Assembly: GCA_025765615.1 (NCBI GenBank)
Contig: JAIVFJ010000585.1
Span: 1 to 21,576, forward strand
Length of the DNA: 21,576 nucleotides
Reading direction: 5' to 3'
DNA from: Zopfochytrium polystomum
Lineage: Eukaryota; Chytridiomycota; Chytridiomycetes; Chytridiales; Chytridiaceae
This document shows, one piece after another, positions 1 to 8,416 of the stretch. How positions within the stretch are numbered: position 1 is the first letter of the stretch; each line of letters opens with the position of its first letter. Both the position numbers and the translations under genes were made by a program. The notes beneath the pieces are model-generated. The model ran no database searches. It had not been told where the DNA came from and saw nothing but the letters and a program-made list of their open reading frames with translations.

Positions 1-1698
1 GACCAAATGACTAAGATGGTAAGCACCTAAAGCAGCTGGTAATGATTTGTAAGATAATATGCTGGTTGCTCGCCACAGGAATCCATTCCAGTCGAATCAC
101 TTGTCGATTAACCAGTTCCCGGATATAGTGATACTTAACCCAGAATATGTTTTGACACTATTAGTGTAGATCGTTTGAGCTCAAATGATAACGCCTTGGT
201 TGTCAGTATAGATTGGAATAGGAGTCGGGGAGGGAGCATAAGTGCTGTGTGTTGTTGTAGATGGCCTCCAGTTCTCGTCCTAGTTCTGAGACTGCAACGT
301 ATTCTGCTTGCTGAGGTGACAGCATAACTGTAGGACTGCGAGTTGATGCCCAGCTGATAGCGGTTTCCAACACAAAACGATTAGTAGCATCCAAGTTGTG
401 ATTTCCCATCAGCATGAACTCCTATGAGCAGCATCCGAGTAGCTGAAAATTCCAGACCCTGTGTTGGAATAAAGCAAACCATACTCACGTGTACCATTGA
501 TATATTGAAGGACTCGAATGAGGATCTGCAAGTGGTGTTTGCTTGGGTCCTTGCTGAAGGCGCCAAGATATGAGACTGCTGGTGCCAAGTCTGGTCGTGT
601 GTGTGTTGCCAAATAGTTGATGCCACCAAGGATTGCTTGGTAGAGCTGTTGATTTGCTGTGGGTTCATCATTTTCTCGAGGTTGAAGAGTGAGAGGACTG
701 GGGAGAGCAGTTACTGCTGCCTTCTTTCCATTGACTAGGTCTGCATGGTGTTGGAGTAACTCTTTGGTGTAAGCTCGTTGATGCAAGTAGATGCCAGTTG
801 GTGTTCGATGAACTTCCATATTCAGTACGGTCTTGATATGACCTAGTTCGCGGAGCTTATAGAAGGATTTTAGCAAAGTGATGGCAGAGGTGATTTCCTC
901 TGTGTGCCCAAAGAAACAAATATCATCGACATAGATAGCAATGAAAATAATACGTTCCTTTGTGCGCTTGAAGAGGATGCACGGATCTGCTGCGCTTTGT
1001 TGGTAGCTGGCAGACTTGAGACGGCCAATGAGTTCCTGGTACCAACAACGCCCCGCTTGCTTGATACCGTTGACAGCTTTGTGCAAAAGCCAGACCTTGC
1101 CATCCGAACGGTAGCCATCTGGTTGCTCCATGTAGATGGGGACATCAAGTTTGCTGTTGAGGTAGGCATTGCTAATATCGACCATGGCTGTGTCCCAACC
1201 GTTTGAGGCTGTCATAGCAAGGAGCCATCGTAGCGAACAACAGGAGAGTGAGTGTTCCAGAAATCAACGCCACGACGCTGTGTAAAGCCCTTCGCCACTA
1301 GTCGTGCGCAAAAGCGCTCAATGCTGCCGTCTGGTCGAAGCTTGACCTTGTAAACCCATTTGTTCTGCACGACATTGACATTCTTGGGTCGATCAATGAC
1401 TTCGAAAGCTGCAAGCATTCTGAGAGCGTCAAACTCTGTCTGCTCTGCTGCTATCCACTCTTTGGACCACTTTCCACTCATGGCCTCAGTGCGTGTTACT
1501 GGGTCTGGACATTTGACACAGGTTAAATATAGATGTCCAGATCGAGTATGTTTTGGAGATGGGCTGCGCGTAGGGCTGCATGGTGATTTGCGCACATATG
1601 TAGGTGGAGGCTCTGGTGGTGGTGGTTCTGGTGGTGGCGCTTGAGGTGGTAGGTCTCTAGTTGGTGTTTCAGCAATTCTTTTTGTCATCAGGGGTATG
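1..1698 (-). pseudogene. pol: Element A pol exon 2: reverse transcriptase and RNase H, frame-broken
   Basis: Translated on the minus strand, this aligns with B pol exon 2. A proline-rich N-terminus ([12 protein letters not shown]) comes first, then an RT fingers segment (NKWVYKVKL), the catalytic YVDD (codons 922-933), and RNase H motifs (SYSDAAH, QAEYVAVSELGREL). Several breaks are visible. A deletion of about 11 bases near 1215-1225 removes the equivalent of INSLRW and shifts frame. Another break follows SYSDAAH near 410. A further shift lies near 30-40 in the GEQPA-KSL tail. The probable acceptor is AAAG at 1699-1702 with exon start at 1698, but the reading frame there is off by one. An extra A in the run at 1679-1683 would explain it. 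It cannot make a working enzyme. Confidence 0.9.
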
Positions 1699-1739
1699 CT
1701 TTGGTGGTGTTAGTAAAATGACAGAGGTGTTTGTGAGTA

Positions 1740-1781
1740 TTAGGATGTAGAAAAGGGAAATTAGGATGTAGAAAAGGGAAA
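1740..1781. repeat. Perfect 21-bp tandem duplication
   Basis: Two exact adjacent copies, each beginning TTAGGATGTAG and ending AAGGGAAA, lie at 1740-1760 and 1761-1781. On the minus strand each carries a pyrimidine tract and CCTAAT, so the duplication doubles a branch-site-like segment near the 3' end of the element A intron. Confidence 0.9.
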
Positions 1782-2131
1782 TAGAAAAATCATTGGCAGG
1801 TGAGCCTTCTGCACGATGCGGCTCGGGACACCCCGTGCCAGAGAGCCTTCTCTTCCTCTCTCCACAGCCCGCCTTCCGCATTTTCCCCCATGCGTAACGT
1901 CAGGCGCCAAGGGACCTATCTCCCCTGGTGGTGTTCCTTACGGAATGGGCTCCCCAAACAGGCATCCATCCCTTCTGACTTGGGTCCACGCCACACTAGC
2001 TCCTGCAGGGTCGGTATGGCCCAGGGCCTTCGGTTGCGCCACCCACGTCACTCCCAGCCGAGAGTGCGCCTGCAGTCACAGAGCCGGTCGCCGCCCTCAC
2101 TCATCCGATTGGTCCCCCGGCTTTAGTGCTC

Positions 2132-2136
2132 GTAGG
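2132..2136. repeat. Target-site duplication of element B, left copy (GTAGG)
   Basis: GTAGG directly precedes the TGAAAG LTR end at 2137 and recurs directly after the other LTR at 8655-8659. A 5-bp duplication is normal for copia integrases. Confidence 0.93.
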
Positions 2137-2375
2137 TGAAAGATTTCGTTGGGCTGGATTGTCTATGGGTTGTGCTGCTGTGGTGATGGGTGGAGTACAC
2201 TACTGAAGGTGGTGGTGGTGGGAGGTTGATCTTGGCTTCTGTCAGTCTTGTGTTTGTCTTTATACAAAACTGTTACAAGGACCATCACTTGCAAAATGCT
2301 GCAAGTCATCCTTGCAGAGCAGAAACTGGTCAAAGCTCCTGCACACTGCTTACACCAAAAGACCCAAAACTAACA
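2137..2375 (-). repeat. Element B 3' LTR (239 bp)
   Basis: It runs TGAAAGATTTCG...CCAAAACTAACA on the plus strand, that is TGTTAG...CTTTCA in element sense, with standard TG...CA ends. It appears identical to 8416-8654. It carries the 15-nt motif (2262-2276) that is complementary to the sequence next to the 5' LTR. Confidence 0.95.
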
Positions 2376-2386
2376 CTCCCCCCTAA
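2376..2386 (-). other. Polypurine tract of element B
   Basis: On the minus strand TTAGGGGGGAG abuts the 3' LTR start (TGTTAG). This is the expected place for the plus-strand primer. The same tract is conserved in element D at 19147-19157. Confidence 0.88.
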
Positions 2387-2636
2387 GCTGTGGGCAGGAG
2401 CAAAGGCCGGCACGGAGGAAAACCTTAAGCCATAGTCAACTTAAGGAAACCGTACACCGGAAAAAGAAGAATCACAAACAGGTATGACTGGCCATCGGAT
2501 GGCAGAACAGAAAGGACAGACCACACTAGCAAAAATGGATGGGGGCACATATTGAACTTCAGAGGTAAAAGAAAATGAGTCAAAGTAATGAAAAAGAACA
2601 AAGAAGAAAACAACTTCACAGATAGAAAAAAATGAA
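2387..2636 (-). other. Element B 3' untranslated region
   Basis: About 250 bp lie between the pol stop and the polypurine tract. In element sense the stretch is pyrimidine-rich. I see no conserved reading frame or structure. The same stretch is recognisable in D (19158-19420). Confidence 0.7.
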
Positions 2637-4355
2637 TCAGAGGAAAGAGAAGAAACAAAGGCCAATACGACTCAAATGGTATTCACTGAGAGCAGCTGAG
2701 AGAGATTTCGTCATATAGTCTGCAGGCTGTTCTCCTCCAGCAATCCACTCAAGCCGTACTACTTTTTGTTCCACGAGTTCTCGAATATAATGATACTTTA
2801 CCATGATATGCTTTGACCGATTGGTGTAAAGATCATTTGAACTGAGGTTGATCACACCGCTGTTGTCAGTGTAGATGACAAGAGGAGTGGGAGACGGAAG
2901 TTGAAGTGCTGAATAGAGTTGGGACAGTGCCTTAAGTTCTCGTCCCAGTTCAGACACCGCTACATATTCAGCTTCCTGCGGTGACAGCATGACAGTGCTG
3001 CTTCGAACAGATGTCCAACTAATAGCTGTTCCTCCAAATAGAACATAGTAGCCAAGCTGTGATTTCCCATCTGAGTGGACACCATGGGCAGCATCGGAGT
3101 AACCGGCTATATCTGTGCAGTTGCAAGAATAGAATAAACCATACTCACTAGTACTGTTGAGATATTCGAGAACCCGAATAAGGATCTTCATGTGTTGCTT
3201 GCTAGGGTCCTTGCTGAAGGCACCAAGGTAGGAAACTGCTGGGGCAAGGTCTGGCCGCGTGTGTGTTGCAAGGTAGTTGATGCCGCCAAGGATTGCCTGG
3301 TACAGTCTCTGGTCTGCAGCTGCTTCGTCGATCCCACGTGGGTGAAGATTGAGACTACTGGGAAGGGCAGTTACTGCAGTGCGATTGTTGATAGTGTTGG
3401 CATGGCGTTGAAGTAATTCCTTGATATAGGCTTTCTGGTGCAAGAAGATTCCGTTGTGGCGGTGTTCCAGTTGCATATTGAGGATGGTTTTGATTGTTCC
3501 TATTTCGCGGAGCTTGTAACGAGATTTTAGCAGTGTGATGGCAAAGGTGATCTCCCCAGAATCCCCAAAGAAACAAATATCATCAACATAGATGGCAATG
3601 AAAATGACTTTTCCATCCACTTGACGGAAGAGGATACAGGGGTCTGCTGTGCTTTGCTGATATCCATTCGACTTCAGGTGGCTAATCAGTTCTTGGTACC
3701 AACACCGGCCAGCTTGCTTGATACCATTAACAGCTCTCTTCAGTAGCCATACTTTGCCATCACTGCGGTAGCCATCTGGCTGCTCCATGTAAATGGGCAC
3801 ATCAAGCATGCTGTTCAGGTACGCGTTGCTGATGTCGACAATAGCAGTGTGCCAGTTGTTTGCAGCCGCCATGGCAATGAGCCAACGAAGACTGTTGATT
3901 CGGACAACAGGAGAGTGAGTATTCCAAAAATCAATGCCATGACGTTGAGTGAAGCCCTTAGCCACAAGCCGTGCACGGAAGCGCTCAATGCTGCCGTCTG
4001 GTTTAAGTTTGACCTTATAGACCCATTTGTTCTGCACGACGTTGATGTTGGTGGGCCGCTCCACAACTTCAAAGGCTGCTAAAGTGCGAAGGGCATCGAT
4101 CTCAGTCTGCTCTGCTGCAATCCACTCCTTGGACCATTTACCCGACATGGCTTCTGCACGAGTTTGGGGGTCAGGACATGTTGTGCTTGTGAGGTAGGTT
4201 TGCCCAGAACGCGTACGCTTGGCTGAGTTGTCAGGTGATGGTGAACGTGAATGTTGGTGATGAGGAGGTGGTTCTGGTGGAGGTGGTTCTGGAGGTGGAG
4301 AAGCCTGTGAGGCATCCCTAGTGGGTGTGTCTGCCATTGTTTTATCTTGTAGGGA
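2637..4355 (-). CDS. pol: Element B pol exon 2: reverse transcriptase and RNase H
   Basis: This exon of about 572 codons makes the DNA-copying half of Pol. It opens with a proline-rich linker ([12 protein letters not shown]). RT follows, with [31 protein letters not shown] and the catalytic YVDD (codons 3579-3590). The RNase H domain carries YSDAAH, EAEYVAVSELGREL, YTDNSG and ADYMTK, which supply its acidic residues. No internal stop is present. The first ATG is at 4337, but the exon probably begins at 4355 after an AAAG acceptor, in frame with the CAG donor end of exon 1. An in-frame TAA lies just upstream at 4371-4373, so unspliced RNA could not give a full Pol. A separate start at 4337 is the alternative. 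The enzyme would act in cytoplasmic virus-like particles. Confidence 0.9.
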   Translation of the reverse strand, partial: SLQDKTMADTPTRDASQASPPPEPPPPEPPPHHQHSRSPSPDNSAKRTRSGQTYLTSTTCPDPQTRAEAMSGKWSKEWIAAEQTEIDALRTLAAFEVVERPTNINVVQNKWVYKVKLKPDGSIERFRARLVAKGFTQRHGIDFWNTHSPVVRINSLRWLIAMAAANNWHTAIVDISNAYLNSMLDVPIYMEQPDGYRSDGKVWLLKRAVNGIKQAGRCWYQELISHLKSNGYQQSTADPCILFRQVDGKVIFIAIYVDDICFFGDSGEITFAITLLKSRYKLREIGTIKTILNMQLEHRHNGIFLHQKAYIKELLQRHANTINNRTAVTALPSSLNLHPRGIDEAAADQRLYQAILGGINYLATHTRPDLAPAVSYLGAFSKDPSKQHMKILIRVLEYLNSTSEYGLFYSCNCTDIAGYSDAAHGVHSDGKSQLGYYVLFGGTAISWTSVRSSTVMLSPQEAEYVAVSELGRELKALSQLYSALQLPSPTPLVIYTDNSGVINLSSNDLYTNRSKHIMVKYHYIRELVEQKVVRLEWIAGGEQPADYMTKSLSAALSEYHLSRIGLCFFSFL

Positions 4356-4853
4356 CTTTGGAGGAATTAATTATAACAGTCTCAGATATCCAACGCACAA
4401 AAGTAAGCAAGGATGAAATGCACAGGTGAGCCTTCCGCACGATGCTGGTCTGGGCTCCCCCCAGTACCCTATGAGGTGAGGCAACCACTCCCCCATACAC
4501 AGCTTGCCCTCAACGCTACCCCCCACGTCTCGCCTGGGCACATCAGGAGAATAACTGTCTCCTGGTTGGTGCTCCTCACGGAATGGGCTCCCTGCTCAGG
4601 ACTCCACCTCCTCTGACACAGGTCTGGGCCACACTAGCCTACGAGCTGGGGCTTCGGTTGTCGTGGGCCTTCGGTTGCTTCACATTGCTGGTCTACCCCC
4701 CGATCCGGTCTCCCTCAGTCACGCCTATAGTGCTCCCAATAAGGCCCACTGGAGATGACGTTAATTGCAGTAGCACGGAATCCAACCCATCATGCCGTCA
4801 CCTCCAACACCAGAGCTGTACATCGTTATCTGATTCACTTTCGCTGTGCTTAC
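4356..4853 (-). other. Putative spliceosomal intron splitting pol between integrase and RT
   Basis: The minus-strand donor is CAG|GTAAGC (intron G at 4853) and the acceptor is TCCTCCAAAG| (ending 4356), giving 498 bp. Exon 1 ends on a whole codon (CAG) and exon 2 starts on one (TCC), so it is phase 0. The interior has stops in the pol frame and no protein-like ORF. A branch-like CTTAC or TTAAT precedes the acceptor. Element A has an equivalent donor (CAG|GTACGG) and a TACTAAC-AAAG acceptor, and D keeps much of the intron. Exact ends are inferred. Confidence 0.7.
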
Positions 4854-6518
4854 CTGAGGGGTGACACTTTTTACCAATTCCACCGGGGCCACTGGTGTTG
4901 GTTCTGGCTCAGGGAGCTGTTCAATGTGTACGTTTGCTTCGCGAAGGAGGGCCTTGATGTTGCTGTTGGTTTCCTGAAGTTCGTCAGCTGAGAGTAAGGG
5001 CGTGTGGTGATGCTGTAGTTCTGAACTGTCATCATCAGCATCTGATTTGTTGAGTTTGGGAAAGCTGTCTTCGGCGATAGTGAGGTCGTTGAGGCGATGT
5101 GTGATAACGCGACCAGTGTTGATGTCGATGAGCCGGGCAATGGATCGGCCTATATTGCCAATGTATATTGCTGGTCGTGCTCGTTCTGCCAGTTTCTTGT
5201 ACTGGTGTGTGCTGCCGCGTTCCTTGGCTGTCACATGGTAGAGGCAACCAGCGCCAAAAACCCTAAAGTGGCTGATGCAGGGAGGAAAGCCAAGTAGCAT
5301 TTCAACCGGTGAAAGCAAACCACGACTGAGAACTGGCAGTGTGTTGATGATGTCCACGGCATGTCGAATAGCATAACCCCACCAAGACCAAGGTGAGCCA
5401 GCATGCTGAAGGAGTGAACGAGTTACATCCATGACTGTCCTAACTGCACGTTCTGCTTTGCCGTTGAGCTCTGGTGTGTGTGGTGGACTGACTTCAACCC
5501 GTATCCCACGAGAGGCACAGAAGCGTTCAAAGGCAGTTGACTTAAGTTCACCCCCATCAAACCTAACTGACTTAACCTGAACGTCTCGCACAGTCTGGAG
5601 TTGCTGAATGATTTTGATGGCTTCTGGTAAAGCATCAGACTTCCGTCGTAGGTTGGTTGACCAGATATAATTGCTGACATAGTCAATGGCAATGAGGGCA
5701 AAGCCGTACTGCCCCCTGAACTTGGGTTTGACCTCCACAAGGTCAAACGCCAAGTGTTCCCCAGGTAGCTTATCCGGAGGATCTGTGTGGGGAATAGAGG
5801 CACGTGTCTGCTTTGCAATAATACAGGCCTTACACTCGTCCTCAAGCAGTTCTAAGTCTATGTCTGGAAAGTCAGCACAGGTTCGTCGTTCCTTCATGGA
5901 GCGAAGTCGAGCATAGGGAATGTGTCCTAGACGTTGGTGCAGTCGGCGAGTGTCTGGTTTTTTGCTGTTGAGAAATGCTGCACGAATGCTGTGTGTGTCT
6001 GCAGGTTCTGCTGACGTGAAAAAGTTGTAATATCTGCTGGCGCAATGGGCGAGAAATTGAGTGCTGTAATTGAAGGTTGGGTTTGCTGCAGTTGGGAACC
6101 ACTGGAGACCGTGCCGAAGGATCATTTGAAGAACTGCTGGGTCACCTTCTTCATGACTGCTGCGGTGAATAACACCTGGTTGGAGGTCTCGTGCCAAGTG
6201 ATAGTAACCGCATAGCTGGAGGTCCCTGTCGGCAATAAGGTTGACTGGGCATTCTGGAGCAAACTGCGCGCCTTCAATAATGAGAGTGATGTTGTTTGCA
6301 AGAGGAATTCGTGCAACGCCTGAGCCCTCGCAGTTGAGAACTGGGCCTTCCTTTGCGATGCGCATGCTGGATTTTTGGTTGTTGAAGGTTGATGGGATAA
6401 AGAAGGAGAAATCACGAAGAGTAGTAACATTGCAACCGTTATCAATAAGGAGAGGAAAGGAAGTAACAGGAGGTGGAATGTTGACTGCAAATGCCCGGAT
6501 CACTCCCGGGCCATCCAA
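4854..6518 (-). CDS. pol: Element B pol exon 1: aspartic protease and integrase
   Basis: This frame of about 555 codons follows gag in the -1 frame and has no good ATG, so expression by frameshift at 6524-6518 is likely. The protease motif near residue 26 is LLIDNGCNVTT (DNG at 6435-6443), where copia proteases normally have DSG or DTG. The GAG-pre-integrase HHCC zinc site follows (RLHQRLGH ... ECKAC). The integrase core has FDLVEV, RFDGGELKS and LNGKAERAV, giving D, D and E with about 35 residues between the last two. The copia-type C-terminal signature GFPPCISHFRVFGAGC comes next. The frame runs on into the intron and stops at 4761, but homology with A ends at the CAG|GT donor. It would process Gag-Pol and insert cDNA in the nucleus. 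Confidence 0.88.
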
Positions 6519-6524
6519 AAATCC
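6493..6524 (-). promoter_or_regulatory. Programmed -1 ribosomal frameshift signal, gag to pol
   Basis: In element sense the gag codons CAG GAT TTT contain the slippery heptamer G GAT TTT (6524-6518) in the correct phase. A 6-nt spacer TGGATG follows, then a perfect 6-bp stem GCCCGG/CCGGGC (6511-6506 with 6498-6493). The 7-nt loop includes the gag TGA (6502-6500). A slip of -1 puts ribosomes exactly in the protease frame. GGAUUUU is a known -1 heptamer in some plant RNA viruses. Its use here is inferred. Confidence 0.78.
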
Positions 6525-7816
6525 TGTTGGTGGTTGTCGTCACTTTGGCCGCCAAGCTGTGAGTTGTAAGTCTCTTCCCATAACTGCTGTTCGTTTGCAA
6601 ACTGCTGACTCTGTTGTTCATCCCAATCACTGTCTGCTGGTGCACTGTATGTTAGGAGTGCCTGCTGGGATTGCTGAGGCATCTGCTCCTGCACGTTTGC
6701 AGCTGAAGGACATTCCCTTGCATAATGTCCACGACCACTGCAATTGTTGCAGGTGACATTTGCGGATGCCCGGCTCTGGTGTGGACGGAATGGTTGCTGT
6801 GGTCGCCATCCACTTTGCTGGAGTCGCCATCCCATCTGCTGGGGTCGCCAACTTCCTTGAGAGAGTGGAGTGGGCCCTCTGCCAAAGCCACCATAGGGTC
6901 GTGGGGTGTATGGCTGTGGCCTTGGTTGGAGCGGTCGATAGCCACCACGGCCTCGGGGGTGGGTGTAGTGAACTTGGGCAACATTTGCAGTTGGTGTGTT
7001 GACCTCTGGGGCTGCAGTGGAGGTGTCCCCTTCTCTTTGATTTGCCAGCTCGATGCGTCGCTTATCATAGTTGTTTTGACGAACAGTTTGTTTGAAGAGT
7101 GAGATTAGTTTGGCTAAACTTGTTATCTCAGGAGCTGGGTTGCCGACAACAAGAAAAACGTTTCCTATCCCCATGTCCAATAGGCTTTGGTTCAGTGAAC
7201 CAACAAAGATTCGAACAACTTTTTGGAAAGGGCGGATACGATGGAGAAGTTCTCCCGCTGCTGATTTTGCAAAGCTGTCAACTCGATGGTATGCTTCAGT
7301 GAATCGGGTAATGAAGGCATCTGAGGCTTCAGTTGGTTCCATTTTGATGCGTTCAAAGTCGTCAATGATCTCCTTTGCGAGTCCCTGGTCTGCTGTGCGG
7401 CAAATTATTCCCAATTCACCAACCAACTCATAAGCAAAGTTTCGACCAGGTGTGATTTGGGTGAGAAGGGCTCGAGAGATGTGGCGGCGAATAATTAGAC
7501 AGCAATGTGCATTCTGGTTCTGTGTACCAGGAAACCAAGTTACTTTCTCTTGTCCACGAGGCGGAGGCACCAATTGGAATCTCTGTCCTTGGAATGGTCC
7601 ATCTCTGATGAGACAGGTTCCAGTGTCGCGGAGGTCTAGTGGATCAATTGCATCATTCTGCTCTGCGTTGATGTGACTTGTGTCAATGCAGTGGCGTAAG
7701 TCGACATTTTTGTTGGAGAGTTCTGCTGTAAGATCCTCCAACCAGTCACCGAAATTCTCTGGTCCCTCCAAGACGCTGAAGGACTTGGCAACATACTTGG
7801 TTGAGTCAGTAGTCAT
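6500..7816 (-). CDS. gag: Element B Gag, nucleocapsid-bearing structural protein
   Basis: This 438-residue protein starts with ATG at 7816 (MTTDSTKYVAKSF) and ends in TGA inside the frameshift hairpin. The N-terminal two thirds has copia Gag character (FGDWLEDLTAEL, then a helical region with ASDAFITRFTEAYHRV). After about residue 285 comes a low-complexity basic stretch rich in R, G, P and Q. It includes three short repeats of the type GWRPQQ. A classical CCHC zinc knuckle, CNNCSGRGHYAREC (residues about 355-368), binds RNA. The tail is Q-rich and acidic. It would form virus-like particles that package element RNA. No stops or frame breaks are present, unlike A and D. Confidence 0.92.
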   Translation of the reverse strand: MTTDSTKYVAKSFSVLEGPENFGDWLEDLTAELSNKNVDLRHCIDTSHINAEQNDAIDPLDLRDTGTCLIRDGPFQGQRFQLVPPPRGQEKVTWFPGTQNQNAHCCLIIRRHISRALLTQITPGRNFAYELVGELGIICRTADQGLAKEIIDDFERIKMEPTEASDAFITRFTEAYHRVDSFAKSAAGELLHRIRPFQKVVRIFVGSLNQSLLDMGIGNVFLVVGNPAPEITSLAKLISLFKQTVRQNNYDKRRIELANQREGDTSTAAPEVNTPTANVAQVHYTHPRGRGGYRPLQPRPQPYTPRPYGGFGRGPTPLSQGSWRPQQMGWRLQQSGWRPQQPFRPHQSRASANVTCNNCSGRGHYARECPSAANVQEQMPQQSQQALLTYSAPADSDWDEQQSQQFANEQQLWEETYNSQLGGQSDDNHQQDFWMARE

Positions 7817-8401
7817 GCTGTTTTCTCAGGACGATTATGTGTGCCAAGTTTGAAAGGATTTCGTTGGATTTTGGGTGTGTTGTGAAGGTGGTGTTGCAGC
7901 AGATGAAAAGTTGGTTTGTTAGCTTGGTGTGTGTCAGGTAGGGGGGTGGTCGTTGTCTCCAATTGGGGACAAAAAATCAAAAATTAATGGTGAGGGTTGG
8001 AGGTAATCTGGTGACCCTGAATGGAAAAAGTGGGCGCTTATCGCAAAGGAGAGTGATTTTGGGATCCCGTTGGTGACAGTTGTGTAGTCCGGAAGCAGGC
8101 CTTTCGAATGATAGCTTGGGATTGGCTGGGGGAGGTCTGGAAGGCCAGCAAATTAAGGTTGAAGTTGGAAAAGTGGTTGCCAACTTCAGAGGTGGTGTAC
8201 GCAACGTAGGAGCGTCGGATCCGAGATCAGGTGGGTTCGTTGGAAAGAGGAGATCGAGAGCTTTCCAATGGTAGTAACAGAATTGCTGTACGATGTCTGT
8301 AGCGTCCGTGATCGATCCCCAAAGTTGGCAGATCTGAAAAGCGTACAGGCTCTTCTACTGATTGGATCTTGTTGAAATCAAGGGGGAAGTGATTGGGATG
8401 G
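7817..8401 (-). other. Element B 5' leader
   Basis: About 585 bp without a credible gene lie between the primer-site region and gag. They include an 8-bp inverted repeat TTGGAAAG/CTTTCCAA (8240-8247, 8261-8268; 13-nt loop). They also include a near copy of the LTR terminus at 7851-7870 (TGAAAGGATTTCGTTGG on plus), 34 bp before the gag ATG. Packaging or dimerisation signals would be expected here but are not recognisable. Confidence 0.7.
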
Positions 8402-8416
8402 GTAACAGTTTTGTAT
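8402..8416 (-). promoter_or_regulatory. Primer-binding-site region complementary to the element's own LTR
   Basis: The last LTR base plus the next 14 nt read, in element sense, ATACAAAACTGTTAC. This is the exact reverse complement of the LTR segment at 8541-8555 (and 2262-2276). No tRNA 3'-end complement such as a TGGTATCAGAGC type is present. The position fits a minus-strand priming site. Self-priming or RNA cyclization is inferred from the match. Confidence 0.65.

Larger units (their letters stand above)
1..2136 (-). mobile_element. Copia element A, left fragment (RT/RNase H end)
   Basis: This is the 3' half, in element orientation, of a family-1 copia retrotransposon. It holds decayed RT and RNase H sequence and the 3' part of the pol intron. 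It is collinear with element B (2137-8654) but clearly diverged. The remainder of the same copy resumes at 8655: the intron text stops at 2136, B follows, and the text picks up after the GTAGG duplication with the bases expected from B's own intron. Its 3' LTR must lie left of position 1. It is a dead copy and older than B. Confidence 0.9.
1699..2136 (-). other. Element A pol intron, 3' portion
   Basis: This non-coding stretch matches the intron of element B, for example around 1798 (GGTGAGCCTTC on the plus strand) and around 1945 (GGAATGGGCTCCC). The minus-strand end reads TTTACTAACACCACCAAAG, a TACTAAC-type branch site close to the acceptor. The other part of the intron is 8655-8773. Removing B and one GTAGG copy gives an original intron of about 552 bp. 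Splicing is inferred. Confidence 0.65.

Noticed and set aside
1800..2139. Plus-strand open frames of about 107 codons over the A intron
   Set aside because: The frames are not kept in the matching intron sequence of B or D, and the composition is that of GC-rich non-coding DNA.
2190..2435. Plus-strand open frame in the LTR starting MEYTTEGGGGG, repeated at 8469
   Set aside because: It lies in both B LTRs antisense to the element and is identical only because the LTRs are. It changes after the LTR edge, so no gene is supported.
4413..4616. CAGGTGAGC on the plus strand at the intron edge as a splice donor of a plus-strand gene
   Set aside because: It recurs in A, B and D with no conserved reading frame before it, and all coding homology here is on the minus strand.
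8402..8415. Half-tRNA (threonine anticodon arm) as primer, since GTAACAGTTTTGTA could end in a UGU loop
   Set aside because: No tRNA gene is available here to test it, and the exact match to the element's own LTR is a simpler explanation.
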